Part shown: piece by piece, positions 34,901 to 44,582 of the stretch
How the letters are laid out: each line of letters starts with the position of its first letter
Position numbering within the stretch: the stretch's first letter is position 1
Source of the DNA: a bacterium UBP8_UBA817
GTDB taxonomy: Bacteria > Margulisbacteria > Marinamargulisbacteria > SXXA01 > SICP01
DNA: 64,000 bases
NCBI GenBank assembly: GCA_945888435.1
Contig: CAMCZW010000004.1
Span: 19,984-83,983, forward strand
Direction of reading: 5' to 3'
Notes under the pieces: model-generated
What the model was told of the DNA's origin: nothing
Database searches by the model: none
What the model saw: the letters and a program-made list of their open reading frames with translations, nothing else
Made by a program: the position numbers and the translations under genes

Positions 34901-36093
34901 AAGGATTCGGCAACCTGACCAAATGTTTTCGTAGGCTGTGGGGTTCTCTGTAACCCACCCTCTCGATCTTTTTGAGCTACTTTTTTAGCAGGAATTTCAG
35001 TAAGAGGTTCATGGGTACGGAGTTCCTCTCCATCTTTCCTTTGCTTAAGTAAGCGAAGTAGTTCAGAGTTTTCTTGCCTCATTGAGCGAGTCTCATTTTC
35101 AAATTGCTTCTTGGTAAGTAACAGATCTTTTTGAAGCAAGTCTAAAGAGTTAAGCTTTTCCTCTAAAAGTCGTCGAGACTCAGTTAAGGACTGATAACTC
35201 ATCTGAATCACCTCAAAGTCCTTGGCCCGTGATCGGAGCTCCTTTTTAGAAGTTTCAAGCTGGCTTTGGGCACGTCGTGATTTTTCGTGCAAATCCCTAA
35301 AATAATTATGGCGACTTTTAAAATGAAGACCATACTCTAACAAAGGCTCGGTATCTTCAGGAAATCGGGAGACACCCTGGAGGACATCATATCGTCTAGC
35401 TTCAACCGCATGTCCACCCTTAATCGGATGCCGATAGCCGATATGGATATCCTCTGTATCAAACTCCAAAATAAATTGGCCCTCCCCCATTTGAGTTGAA
35501 AATCCAAAAAAAATATTATCCAAATCATCAAAAAATCCAGAAAAAACGTCCCTACTTCCCTTATCAAGTTCAGTTTGTGGCTGAGCAATACCAATATGGA
35601 TTATGGCCTCATTCCATTCAAAAGAAGTCATCAAATAATGAGAAAATAAATTTGCTTTATACGCCATTTTATTTTCCCATCTCTCTAAATGACCCGTGTC
35701 ATAAATCGAATTAAATCCCGCGCCTACTTTAAAATTAGAAAGTTGATACAGATGATCCAATTCAAATAAAGTAAGTTTCATTGAACTCACAAGATTATTT
35801 AAATTAACCAATTCCACACCGACTTCAAGTTGTTCGATAGGAGAATAAGTAATCCCCATATCCACCCCAAAACGGCCACCCCGAAATATATCCATGCCTG
35901 CAGAAAACTCAATATCGCCTGGATCACTCATAGATAAAGCAGGAATACAAAACATTCCAGAGGGTTGAGTGACAACAATAGGAGTATCCACTAGCCCTAA
36001 TGACTCATTGGGAGATGCTACTCCGAGCGCAAATAATGGCAAAGAAAAAAAAGTAGCCACCAAAAAAGCAGTTAACGATTTGATAAAGTTCAT
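34891..36093 (-). CDS. Outer-membrane-barrel-like protein with C-terminal coiled coil
   Basis: A 400-aa protein I do not recognise. Residues 1-22 are a signal peptide. From about 55 to 255 the sequence shows alternating short strands (GVDMGITYSPIEQLEVGVELV, split by turns) and aromatic girdles, as in an outer-membrane barrel or YjbH/MipA-like sheet. Residues 265-350 are a strong coiled coil (RRAQSQLETSKKELRSRA onward), and the tail is charged. Barrel plus C-terminal coiled coil is unusual. The last 10 bp overlap the end of leuA, convergent. Confidence 0.6.
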   Translation of the reverse strand: MNFIKSLTAFLVATFFSLPLFALGVASPNESLGLVDTPIVVTQPSGMFCIPALSMSDPGDIEFSAGMDIFRGGRFGVDMGITYSPIEQLEVGVELVNLNNLVSSMKLTLFELDHLYQLSNFKVGAGFNSIYDTGHLERWENKMAYKANLFSHYLMTSFEWNEAIIHIGIAQPQTELDKGSRDVFSGFFDDLDNIFFGFSTQMGEGQFILEFDTEDIHIGYRHPIKGGHAVEARRYDVLQGVSRFPEDTEPLLEYGLHFKSRHNYFRDLHEKSRRAQSQLETSKKELRSRAKDFEVIQMSYQSLTESRRLLEEKLNSLDLLQKDLLLTKKQFENETRSMRQENSELLRLLKQRKDGEELRTHEPLTEIPAKKVAQKDREGGLQRTPQPTKTFGQVAESFHN

Positions 36094-36132
36094 GATGTAA
36101 ACAAAATACCCCCAATTAAAAAGGGTTAAACA

Positions 36133-36183
36133 TTTTGCATAAGCTCCCTATAATACCCACAAATAAAAATGACGGAGTTACGC
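36133..36183 (+). promoter_or_regulatory. Promoter and ribosome site of leuB
   Basis: TATAAT is at 36150-36155, with a weak -35 (TTAAAC, near 36127-36132) 17 bp upstream. GGAG at 36173-36176 lies seven bases before the ATG at 36184, which supports that start over the in-frame ATG at 36169. Confidence 0.5.
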
Positions 36184-37287
36184 ATGTATAAAATCGCAGT
36201 TATCGGCGGAGACGGGACAGGTCCCGAAGTCACACAAGAAGCCGTAAAAGCACTTCACGCCATTCAAAAAAAATATGCACTTTCATTTCAATTCACATCT
36301 CTCGACTATAACGGAACCCGCCATATGGAAACAGGCAAAATCCTAAGCGATGACGAATTAGAAGGGCTAAGACAGTACGATGCGATTCTTCTTGGGGCCA
36401 TTGGCCATCCCGACGTCAAACCGGGGGTTTTAGAGCGAGGAATTCTTCTTAAAATCAGATTTGGACTAGACCAATACATTAATCTTCGCCCAGTTCAGTT
36501 ATATGAAAATGTAGAAACCCCACTCAAAAATAAAGGCCCAAAAGACATCAACTACATCGTTGTGAGAGAAAATAGTGGGGATTTATATACCGGAAAAGGC
36601 CACACAGAAAATAAAGGCACTGACAACGAAGTTGCCGTAGAAGAAATGGTCTATACCTACCATCAGGCTAAACGCTGTTTAATATACGCATTTGAAATCG
36701 CAAAAAACCGAAGAAAAGGTCAAGCTTGGGCTAATCTAAGCCCAGAAGATATTCAAAAAGGCTATACTGCCAAGCTAACACTAGTGGTAAAATCAAATGT
36801 CCTCTCCCATGTATTTGGATTATGGAATCGTGTCTACGACGAATTAAAACCGCTTTATCCAACAGTCAAAACAGACTACATCCATGTCGATGCATGTTGT
36901 ATTTACATGGTCGAAAGTCCAGAACGCTTTGACGTCATCGTCACCACCAATATGTTTGGCGACATCATTACGGACTTAGCGGCCGTCACTCAAGGTGGAA
37001 TGGGGATATCGCCTGGAGCCAACATCAATCCGGAAGGCGTCAGCATGTTTGAACCAATCGGTGGAACCGCACCTGATTTCACTGGTAAAAATCAAATCAA
37101 TCCGCTTGCAGCAATCGGATCAGCTCAAATGATGCTCACTCACTTCAAAGAAATTGAAGCCGCAGAAGCATTAGAGGCCGCAATGAAAAAAGTCATCAAA
37201 AAAACAAAATCCATGGCTGCAGCAAAAATGGGATTTGGTACAACAGAAATTGGGGACATGATTGCCCAAGAGATTATAAATGGTTAA
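36184..37287 (+). CDS. leuB: 3-Isopropylmalate dehydrogenase
   Basis: Oxidatively decarboxylates 3-isopropylmalate with NAD. The 367-aa protein starts [16 protein letters not shown]. The Arg-containing substrate loop [16 protein letters not shown] identifies isopropylmalate rather than isocitrate dehydrogenase, and [12 protein letters not shown] and [11 protein letters not shown] complete the active site. The next gene starts inside its last codons (8 bp overlap), so the folate enzyme is co-translated with it. Confidence 0.93.
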   Translation: MYKIAVIGGDGTGPEVTQEAVKALHAIQKKYALSFQFTSLDYNGTRHMETGKILSDDELEGLRQYDAILLGAIGHPDVKPGVLERGILLKIRFGLDQYINLRPVQLYENVETPLKNKGPKDINYIVVRENSGDLYTGKGHTENKGTDNEVAVEEMVYTYHQAKRCLIYAFEIAKNRRKGQAWANLSPEDIQKGYTAKLTLVVKSNVLSHVFGLWNRVYDELKPLYPTVKTDYIHVDACCIYMVESPERFDVIVTTNMFGDIITDLAAVTQGGMGISPGANINPEGVSMFEPIGGTAPDFTGKNQINPLAAIGSAQMMLTHFKEIEAAEALEAAMKKVIKKTKSMAAAKMGFGTTEIGDMIAQEIING

Positions 37288-37867
37288 TAGTAAAGAAGAA
37301 TTCAGAAAAGAATCAAAAGATCGGATATCACACCTTGAAAAAAAAGAAATCCTGATTAAAAGCCAAGGGATAATCGAAAATCTCAAAAGTCTTGAGTTAA
37401 TCAATCAATGTCAGCGGGTAGGGATTTTTATTCCTACCCCAAGAGAACCTCAGATTTTATCCTGGGCAAAAAGTTTAATTGACATAGGGATCATTATTTA
37501 CTCACCCACATTTAACCAAGAAAATCTAACCTATCAGTTCACAGAAAGTTCACTCAAAGGATTTAGAAAAAATCCTCATAATATTCTAGAATGTGAAGAT
37601 TGTATTTATGAACAAGAAGTTATGCCTGAAGTCATCCTCGTCCCAGGGCAAGCCTTCGATCGATACGGTCACCGAATTGGCCGGGGAAAAGGCCACTATG
37701 ACACCCTTCTCAGTAGTCTAAAAAATAATCCGATTAAGATTGGCATTTGTTTTTCAGAGCAACTCTTTAGCTTGGTTCCCAAAGAAGATCATGACATCCC
37801 AATGGACATCATCGTGACAGAAAAGCAGACTTATCTAACGGGGCTTCTTCTTAACGAGTCGTTTTAA
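37280..37867 (+). CDS. 5-Formyltetrahydrofolate cyclo-ligase family protein (MTHFS/YgfA)
   Basis: Recycles 5-formyl-THF to methenyl-THF with ATP. The 195-aa protein has the conserved C-terminal signature VPGQAFDRYGHRIGRGKGHYD (residues about 115-135, read in two parts) and the N-terminal KKEILIKSQ helix. Normal length. It overlaps leuB by 8 bp and its end overlaps the convergent HU gene by 33 bp. Confidence 0.9.
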   Translation: MVNSKEEFRKESKDRISHLEKKEILIKSQGIIENLKSLELINQCQRVGIFIPTPREPQILSWAKSLIDIGIIIYSPTFNQENLTYQFTESSLKGFRKNPHNILECEDCIYEQEVMPEVILVPGQAFDRYGHRIGRGKGHYDTLLSSLKNNPIKIGICFSEQLFSLVPKEDHDIPMDIIVTEKQTYLTGLLLNESF

Positions 37868-38119
37868 GGATCTACCAGGTTTAAAATAAGCCCGAGTAGA
37901 TTTAGGTAACACCATCGTCTCCCCAGTCTTGGGATTACGCCCTTGACGTGAAGATCGTGTTTTAAGATCAAATGTACCAAACCCAACAATATTGACGGGT
38001 TCTTCTCCATTCAAGCAATCCGAAATGGTATCAAACACCATCTCAGTCACATCCTTCACAACCTTGTATTGCAAGTCAAGCTTGGAAGCTACTTTTCTAA
38101 TAATTGCATCTTTATTCAT
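37835..38119 (-). CDS. HU/IHF-family DNA-binding protein
   Basis: A 94-aa nucleoid protein from the ATG at 38119. The longer open frame upstream runs into recN and matches nothing. MNKDAIIRKVA, FGTFDL, and the DNA-clamping arm RQGRNPKTGE with the proline kink are present, followed by a Lys/Arg-rich tail (KRLVKKKPR). It has an HU-like N-terminus and IHF-like features, so the subtype is open. The 3' end overlaps the MTHFS gene by 33 bp. Confidence 0.92.
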   Translation of the reverse strand: MNKDAIIRKVASKLDLQYKVVKDVTEMVFDTISDCLNGEEPVNIVGFGTFDLKTRSSRQGRNPKTGETMVLPKSTRAYFKPGRSLKRLVKKKPR

Positions 38120-38185
38120 AACGCCAATAATATCATCACTCCAGTAGAGGCGAAACCAATAACAAAATGTTACTATTACAAAAGT

Positions 38186-39787
38186 ATGCTCCTTCATCTC
38201 TCAATTAAAAACTTCATTATTATCCGCACACTAGATCTTCATTTTGAAGCAGGATTAACTGTATTTACTGGAGAAACTGGTGCAGGAAAATCCATCATCA
38301 TCGATGCAATTTCACTACTCTGCGGAACCCCATCCAATGAATCCATGATTATGGAAAATGAAAGCCAAAGCATTATCGAAGGTGTCATCGATATTTCAAG
38401 AGTGGCCCCCCTGTTCAAAGAATGGACAGCTGAAAACGAAACCCAGATTACCGTCACAAGAGTCATCAAGAAAAGCAATAGAGCCATCGCCAAAATCAAT
38501 GGCCAAACCATCCCCATAAAACAGCTTCAAGAACTGATGAAGTCCGTCATTACCATTGCATCCCAACATGAATTCACTCGGTTTTTAGACTCAAAAAGTC
38601 AGCTTTTTCTACTTGATCAATTTTTACCCCTCTCAACTCATAAAGAAATCACCGTTTATCAGACCGAACTCCAAATCCTCAAAGAAATTGAGAAGCAAAT
38701 CCGAGACTTAAATGCCTTAAGTACTGACGATTCCCTCACAGAATTTTTAAAATTTCAGCTTGAAGATATTAAAAAACACGACTTTAAATTAAATGAAGAA
38801 GAAGAGCTAAGAGACGAAAAGCAAAAGCACAAAACTGCTCAAAAAGAGCATAAGGATTTCATCACCCTTCAAACGGACCTTACCACCGCCTACAATGCGC
38901 TAACTCATGCCAAACCGGTTATTTCAGATCTTCTCTCTCAATACCAAGAATCCTACCTCGCAGCCATTACAACGCTTGAGGAAATGACTCATTACATCGC
39001 AAAAAGCATGGCCCGCCCACAACGAGACCGAGACATCAACGATATCGAAAGTAGGCTGGATATCATTTTCAAATATAAAACCAAATATAAAGCCCCAACA
39101 CTCAATGACTTAATTGCAAAATTAGACGGCATCAAAACCCAAATTGAAGTCAGCGAAAACCGAGAAAATAAACTCAAAGAATATGAGTCCAAAAAACAGC
39201 TCCAAACCAATCAAGTCCTAGAGCTAGCCAAAGAAATTCACACTGAAAGAGTCCAAACGGCCGCAAATGTCAGTCAAAAAATCACGGGCATCCTCAAAGA
39301 TCTCAATTTTGACACTGGATCATGCACCATCAAAACAGAGTGGGATGAAAGTAATATCAAAGAAAGTGGCTGTACCAAATGCACCATTCTAATCAAACCA
39401 AGTGAAGGCCAAAAAGAAGGTCCCATTAGCGAAATCGCATCTGGGGGTGAGCTATCCCGAATTATATTGGCCATCCGAAGTTGCAGCGTCGACTTAGAAA
39501 GTCCATCCATGATGATTTTTGACGAAATTGATACAGGCGTAGGAGGCCTCACCGCTATCAAAATTGGAGAGAAGATTCAGTACTTATCTAAAAAGTCGCA
39601 AGTCATTTGTGTGACCCATTTGCCACAAATCGCAAAGTTTGCGAATATACACTTCTCAGTATCAAAAAATACCCAAAAAAGCCCAACAGAAATTACAGCT
39701 AGGCTGTTAAAAAAAACAGAAGTCACAGAAGAATTAGAACGTATGATTGGCGGAAAAGAAATGATCAAGGACCTCAAACGAGGGTAA
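38186..39787 (+). CDS. recN: DNA repair protein RecN
   Basis: SMC-like ATPase for double-strand break repair. The 533-aa protein starts MLLHLSIKNFIII. Walker A GETGAGKS is at about 29-36, long coiled-coil arms span about 150-370, the signature is SGGELSR, and Walker B MMIFDEIDTGVGG. The start at 38186 follows an extended -10 (TGTTACTAT) by nine bases. A reading from 38069 would extend into the divergent HU gene. Confidence 0.94.
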   Translation: MLLHLSIKNFIIIRTLDLHFEAGLTVFTGETGAGKSIIIDAISLLCGTPSNESMIMENESQSIIEGVIDISRVAPLFKEWTAENETQITVTRVIKKSNRAIAKINGQTIPIKQLQELMKSVITIASQHEFTRFLDSKSQLFLLDQFLPLSTHKEITVYQTELQILKEIEKQIRDLNALSTDDSLTEFLKFQLEDIKKHDFKLNEEEELRDEKQKHKTAQKEHKDFITLQTDLTTAYNALTHAKPVISDLLSQYQESYLAAITTLEEMTHYIAKSMARPQRDRDINDIESRLDIIFKYKTKYKAPTLNDLIAKLDGIKTQIEVSENRENKLKEYESKKQLQTNQVLELAKEIHTERVQTAANVSQKITGILKDLNFDTGSCTIKTEWDESNIKESGCTKCTILIKPSEGQKEGPISEIASGGELSRIILAIRSCSVDLESPSMMIFDEIDTGVGGLTAIKIGEKIQYLSKKSQVICVTHLPQIAKFANIHFSVSKNTQKSPTEITARLLKKTEVTEELERMIGGKEMIKDLKRG

Positions 39788-39803
39788 GAGAGGAGGACAT
39801 GCT

Positions 39804-41627
39804 ATGTGTGGAATTGTAGGTTATATCGGGGAAAGAGACGTCCCATCAATATTATTAGTAGGATTAGAAAGATTAAGTTACCGTGGCTATGATTCATCTG
39901 GAATTGCCGTTTTAGATCATAACGAGCTCAGTTTTTGGAAAAAACTAGGCAAACTCCATGCCCTAAGTGACGAATTAGGTAAACTCACCATTAAAGGCGA
40001 CATCGGTATCGGTCACACCCGCTGGGCAACCCACGGAATCCCATCCGAAGAAAACGCACACCCTCACCTAGGTCCAAAAAAGAAAGTTGCTGTCGTCCAT
40101 AACGGCATCATCGAAAACTACCTCATCCTCAAAGAAAAGCTTCAAAAACAAGGAATGTTATTTAGGTCAGAAACAGATACCGAAGTGATATCCCATCTCA
40201 TCGAATTTTTCCTAAAAGATTCGCTAGAAGATGCCATCAGGAATACCATTAAAGAGCTTTCAGGTGCATTTGCACTAGCCATTATTTCTGAAACAGAGCC
40301 TGATAAAATCATTGTTTGTAGGAAAGGAAGTCCTTTAATTATCGGAATCGGTAAAAACGAAAACTTTATCGCCTCCGACATCAATGCCATCATCCCTCAC
40401 ACCAAGCAAATGATTCACTTAGACGACAACGAAATGGCCATCATTGAAAAAAACAAAGTCACCATCAAAACATTTAATGGCGAAATTGTTAACAAAGAAG
40501 TCCAAACCATCACATGGGACCCAGTGGCTGCTGAAAAATCAGGCTACGACCACTTTATGTTGAAAGAAATTTACGAGCAGCCAACAGTTGTTCGCAACAT
40601 CATTTCAAAGCTCCTGGTAGATGGGAAATTTAGCTTTAACCACCTCAAACTCTCAAGGCAAGAGCTCAATAACGTAAATCGATTTATCATTCAGGCATGC
40701 GGGACCTCATGGCATGCCGGTCTGGTAATGAAGTATCTCCTGGAAAAATATGCCAGGGTCATCACAGATGTCGATATTTCATCTGAATTTAGATACCGCC
40801 ACAAAGTAAACGGAATTAACGAAATTGTCATCGCACTCTCCCAATCTGGAGAAACGGCCGACACTTTAGCATGCTTAAGAGAAGCCAAAAGCAGATTCTA
40901 TAAAGTACTCAGCTTTGTTAATTCAAAAAATAGCAGCATGGATAGAGAATCCGACTCGGTTATCTACACCTACGCAGGTCAAGAAATTGGTGTCGCATCC
41001 ACAAAAAACTTTATTGCCCAGCTAGTAAGCACCTATATTTTCACACTTTATCTCAGCCAAATCCGGTGGACATTAACTGAAGAGGAAATTAAAGCAAAAT
41101 TAGATGAGCTCAAAAAAATCCCCGATTATATTGAGAAAATTTTGAGTGAAACAGAAAAAATAAAAAAAATCGCACTGAAATATCATAAGTGCAAAAGCTA
41201 CCTATTCATCGGTAGAGGCGTAAATTATCCATCTGCCTTAGAAGGCTCGCTAAAACTCAAGGAAATCTCCTACATCCACGCTACAGGCTACCCCGCGGGA
41301 GAGCTTAAACATGGACCACTCGCACTCATCGATGAAAACATGCCAGTAGTCTGTATCGCGCCCGAAGCAGAAACCTACGAAAAAATGATCAGTAATATCG
41401 AAGAAGTTCGGGCAAGAAAAGGTAAAACCATTGTTATTGCTACTGAAGGAAATACGGCCATCCACCACTGTGCAGATGACGTCATCTATATCCCAGAAGT
41501 ATCCGAAGACCTGACTCCAATTTTGGCTGCAATCCCTATGCAATTACTCGCCTACTACACCGCAATTAATCTAGGCTGCGATGTCGATCAACCTCGAAAT
41601 CTGGCCAAGAGTGTCACTGTTGAATAA
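39804..41627 (+). CDS. glmS: Glutamine-fructose-6-phosphate aminotransferase (isomerising)
   Basis: Makes glucosamine-6-phosphate for peptidoglycan and lipid A. The 607-aa protein must begin MCGIVGY because Cys2 is the glutaminase nucleophile; GAGGAGG lies upstream. The N-terminal Ntn domain (1-240) has HTRWATHG, and two SIS domains follow (about 280-607) with SQSGETADT and the terminal DQPRNLAKSVTVE. The leader is only 16 bp past the recN stop, so no glmS ribozyme is present. It overlaps the shikimate kinase start. Confidence 0.95.
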   Translation: MCGIVGYIGERDVPSILLVGLERLSYRGYDSSGIAVLDHNELSFWKKLGKLHALSDELGKLTIKGDIGIGHTRWATHGIPSEENAHPHLGPKKKVAVVHNGIIENYLILKEKLQKQGMLFRSETDTEVISHLIEFFLKDSLEDAIRNTIKELSGAFALAIISETEPDKIIVCRKGSPLIIGIGKNENFIASDINAIIPHTKQMIHLDDNEMAIIEKNKVTIKTFNGEIVNKEVQTITWDPVAAEKSGYDHFMLKEIYEQPTVVRNIISKLLVDGKFSFNHLKLSRQELNNVNRFIIQACGTSWHAGLVMKYLLEKYARVITDVDISSEFRYRHKVNGINEIVIALSQSGETADTLACLREAKSRFYKVLSFVNSKNSSMDRESDSVIYTYAGQEIGVASTKNFIAQLVSTYIFTLYLSQIRWTLTEEEIKAKLDELKKIPDYIEKILSETEKIKKIALKYHKCKSYLFIGRGVNYPSALEGSLKLKEISYIHATGYPAGELKHGPLALIDENMPVVCIAPEAETYEKMISNIEEVRARKGKTIVIATEGNTAIHHCADDVIYIPEVSEDLTPILAAIPMQLLAYYTAINLGCDVDQPRNLAKSVTVE

Positions 41628-42186
41628 AGCAAACATCATACTTATCGGGTTTATGGGGAGCGGAAAAACCAGTGTCTCAAAAGCACTATCCGCTCTCTCA
41701 GGCTTCACTTTAATTGATACAGATCAAAAAATTGAAGAACTAGAAAATACAAGCATCACACAACTATTCAATACCAGAGGTGAAGACTATTTCAGAAAAC
41801 TTGAAGAATCACTATGTGAATCTCTCCTCGTAACAAAAAATAGTATTGTTTCTACAGGCGGAGGAATGATTTTATCTGAAAAAAATCAAGAACTTCTTGA
41901 AAAGATAGGGGTCATCATCTACCTCGAAGCTAGCGTAGAAACCATCGTTTTCCGGATCAAAAACGAAACAAAACGTCCCCTATTTAGCCAAAAAACACCC
42001 CTCAACAGTCTTTCAATACTCTTACAAAAAAGAGAGCCTCTCTATAAAAAATTAGCCGATCTCACCGTATCCACCAACAATAAAACGGTAGAAGAAATTA
42101 CCCAGAAAATATGGGACTTTTATAATAGCAATTCTGTTGATCAAAAAGGGAGAAAAGCACTACATCATGAATCCAATGCAAACTGA
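41620..42186 (+). CDS. aroK: Shikimate kinase
   Basis: Phosphorylates shikimate in chorismate synthesis. P-loop GFMGSGKT, DTD for Mg and substrate, GGGMI, and the lid region RPLF are present. The start is uncertain. TTG 41620 (used here, with a weak AAGAG eight bases upstream) gives 188 aa beginning LNKANIILIGF and overlaps glmS by 8 bp. GTG 41611 and ATG 41581 are in frame further up but overlap glmS more. aroB follows with a 20-bp overlap, so two shikimate-pathway enzymes are coupled. Confidence 0.9.
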   Translation: MNKANIILIGFMGSGKTSVSKALSALSGFTLIDTDQKIEELENTSITQLFNTRGEDYFRKLEESLCESLLVTKNSIVSTGGGMILSEKNQELLEKIGVIIYLEASVETIVFRIKNETKRPLFSQKTPLNSLSILLQKREPLYKKLADLTVSTNNKTVEEITQKIWDFYNSNSVDQKGRKALHHESNAN

Positions 42187-43288
42187 AATACTTGAAATTA
42201 CAAGTAAAAGCAGCCACCCGATCTTTATCGGAACACAAATCTTAGACGATATTCCAGCCTATATTCAAAAAGAAATTAAGGCTGAAAAAGTCGTCATTAT
42301 CACCAACACAAATCTTATTGATGCCTTTGGAAATGTCCTCAAAAAAGGAATTGAATCCAAAAAGATCCATTGCACAATTATTGACATCCCATCAGGCGAA
42401 GAGCAAAAAACATTTCAAACCGTCAGCCAAATACTCAATCAGCTACTCACCCTCAAATTAGAGCGTAACGACTGCATCATCGCATTAGGTGGCGGCGTGA
42501 TTGGAGACTTGGCTGGATTTATCGCAAGCATCTATTTAAGAGGGATTCCTCTTATTCAAGTCCCAACCACCTTACTCGCTCAAGTCGATGCCTCAATCGG
42601 CGGGAAAACAGGCGTCAATCACCCTAAAGGTAAAAATTTAATTGGAACATTTTATCAAGCAAAAGCCATTTTTATTGATACAGCGACGCTTCACTTATTA
42701 CCTAAAAGAGAATTGAGAGCAGGCCTTGCTGAAATCGCCAAATATGCGATTACCCTCAACACCCCTCTATTCCATTACATGACTAAGCATCTCAAGGAAA
42801 TTATCAAATTTTCACCAAGTCAGTCTCAAGAGATATGGCAACACATGATTAAAGAATCCGTCAAAAATAAAGTATCAATTGTAAGCGAAGACGAAAAAGA
42901 ATCTGGAAAGAGAGCAATCCTCAACTTTGGCCATACTATCGGCCACGGTGTTGAAGCCGCCACCAATTTCAAGACTTTTCTACACGGGGAAGCAGTCGCC
43001 ATTGGAATGCTCATCGAAACCGAAATTGCCGAAAAATTATCTCTAATTTCTAATGAAGAAGCTAAAAAGATTAAAGGCTTTTTAAATTCCCTCTCGTACG
43101 AAGAAACAAATCTGCACGCTACACCAGAAAAAATTATTGAAAAAATGCAAATGGACAAAAAAGTAAAATCCGGAAAACTTCACTATGTACTTCCAACAGA
43201 AATCGGAAAAACTATCATTAGCAATCAAGTTTCAATTGATATCGTAAAAGAATTACTAGCAAAATATTGCTCAGATGCTACACTGTGA
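42167..43288 (+). CDS. aroB: 3-Dehydroquinate synthase
   Basis: Converts DAHP to 3-dehydroquinate. The 373-aa protein has GGGVIGDLAGF, PTTLLAQVDASIGGKTGVN, the zinc-site region ELRAGLAEIAKY, and NFGHTIGH with the zinc histidines, ending with HGEAVAIGM. ATG 42167 is chosen because an upstream in-frame TTG at 42137 adds a stretch with no match. The start lies inside aroK. Confidence 0.94.
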   Translation: MNPMQTEILEITSKSSHPIFIGTQILDDIPAYIQKEIKAEKVVIITNTNLIDAFGNVLKKGIESKKIHCTIIDIPSGEEQKTFQTVSQILNQLLTLKLERNDCIIALGGGVIGDLAGFIASIYLRGIPLIQVPTTLLAQVDASIGGKTGVNHPKGKNLIGTFYQAKAIFIDTATLHLLPKRELRAGLAEIAKYAITLNTPLFHYMTKHLKEIIKFSPSQSQEIWQHMIKESVKNKVSIVSEDEKESGKRAILNFGHTIGHGVEAATNFKTFLHGEAVAIGMLIETEIAEKLSLISNEEAKKIKGFLNSLSYEETNLHATPEKIIEKMQMDKKVKSGKLHYVLPTEIGKTIISNQVSIDIVKELLAKYCSDATL

Positions 43289-43309
43289 GCACTTTTACCA
43301 AGGTGACAT

Positions 43310-43768
43310 ATGGAAGAAATACAAAAAATATCTAACTCTCAACCAACAGAAACACAAAAAAGAAGAGTAGGTCGACCACGAAAAAACCCTCACTCTGCTG
43401 TCACAAAAGACTCGCCTGTACATCATCCAGATGATCTTCTTAAGGACCTTGAAAAAATTGGCAGACAAATCAAAAGTCAGATTCACTTAATTGAAAGTGA
43501 CCTCAATGCCGTGCGTCACGAACAAGAAGAATTCAAAACTTATATCGCCAAAGTTGAGCATTACACCAAAGAGTGTGAACGATACCAAAAGTCTCTCGCA
43601 AGAAAGCTAGAAGTTCTTGAGAAAAAAACAGAAAGCAACAGAAATAGTATCAAAACTATTGAGAGCCACATAAACACCATCGTTAAAATCATTAAAATAA
43701 ACATTGAAACAATGAAAACCCAAGACGAGCAAATCAAGGCCTTCATCAACACAAAATATCCCAGATGA
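43310..43768 (+). CDS. AT-hook plus coiled-coil protein, unknown
   Basis: A 152-aa protein I do not recognise. Residues 17-27 read QKRRVGRPRKN, an AT-hook-like minor-groove motif with GRP at 21-23. From about 42 to 145 it is a long charged coiled coil (LEKIGRQIKSQIH to IEVMKT-type heptads) with no transmembrane segment. AAGGTG seven to eight bases upstream supports the ATG. It overlaps nadD by 4 bp. A DNA-associated scaffold is a guess. Confidence 0.6.
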   Translation: MEEIQKISNSQPTETQKRRVGRPRKNPHSAVTKDSPVHHPDDLLKDLEKIGRQIKSQIHLIESDLNAVRHEQEEFKTYIAKVEHYTKECERYQKSLARKLEVLEKKTESNRNSIKTIESHINTIVKIIKINIETMKTQDEQIKAFINTKYPR

Positions 43769-44364
43769 CCTCTACTGCCGCAATATTTGGCGGTAGCTTT
43801 GATCCTGTTCACAATGGCCACCTAGCAGTCATCAAAGCTGTTATTGACACCCAAAAACCAGATAACTTAATCGTATTCCCATCCAAAATATCCCCACTCA
43901 AAACTCAAGTGTTTGCACCAGAATCCGATCGAATTAAGATGTTAAATCTGGCAATTGAGTCCCTTCCAGCATCTAAAACCAAGGTATCAATAGACCTGTT
44001 TGAGTTATCGGCACCAAGTCCATCCTATACAATCCACACCCTAAATTATCTTCAAACCAAATTTAAAACTACTCAATTTTCACTCGTGATCGGCTATGAC
44101 AATTATCAAGTTTTCCATCGATGGAAAGAGTATGAACAGATACTCTCACAAGTTTATTTAATCGTAATCAATCGACCAGGTTTCAGCGAAGAAAACCTCC
44201 AAATCCCTCAAAAATACAAAAGCAAAATTAAATTTATCACCATCAAAGAAAGCCCAATTTCATCCAGCAAAATACGGAAGAGCATTGCAGAAAAAAAATC
44301 CATCATTAACGAAGTCCCTGACCCCATAAATAACTATATAAATCGATACAAGATTTACGAGTAA
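43765..44364 (+). CDS. nadD: Nicotinate-nucleotide adenylyltransferase
   Basis: Adenylates nicotinate mononucleotide on the way to NAD. The 199-aa nucleotidyltransferase has GGSFDPVHNGH (HxGH at 16-19), the GYDNYQVFHRW substrate stretch, and SSSKIR (the ISSTxIR motif) near the C-terminus. Normal length. It is coupled to the coiled-coil gene before it. Confidence 0.93.
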   Translation: MTSTAAIFGGSFDPVHNGHLAVIKAVIDTQKPDNLIVFPSKISPLKTQVFAPESDRIKMLNLAIESLPASKTKVSIDLFELSAPSPSYTIHTLNYLQTKFKTTQFSLVIGYDNYQVFHRWKEYEQILSQVYLIVINRPGFSEENLQIPQKYKSKIKFITIKESPISSSKIRKSIAEKKSIINEVPDPINNYINRYKIYE

Positions 44365-44447
44365 TCAAAACAAACCATAAAATATCATTGTTTTAAAGAC
44401 TGAAAAACAAGGAAGACCCCAACTATAGACCTGGGGAGGTTAATGGG

Positions 44448-44582
44448 ATGTTCGATCAAACAATGAAAGAAATGCTGGAATGTACTAACTTAGAAGACAA
44501 CAAAGACATCAAGCCACAAATGATGAAGTTTATTCTCACATTCGAAGACATTTCAATAGAATATGACTACACACTCAACTAA
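44448..44582 (+). CDS. Putative 44-aa acidic peptide
   Basis: A 44-aa open frame starts MFDQTMKEMLECTN and ends in a short run rich in Asp, Ile and Tyr. It is supported mainly by GGGGAGG at 44433-44439, eight bases before the ATG, a much stronger ribosome site than most genes here have. It has no signal peptide or membrane segment. TATAGA at 44424-44429 could be a -10 but would leave the SD close to the 5' end. No homology can be judged at this length. Confidence 0.45.
   Translation: MFDQTMKEMLECTNLEDNKDIKPQMMKFILTFEDISIEYDYTLN

Noticed and set aside
39788..39803. glmS ribozyme before glmS
   Set aside because: The gap after recN is 16 bp.
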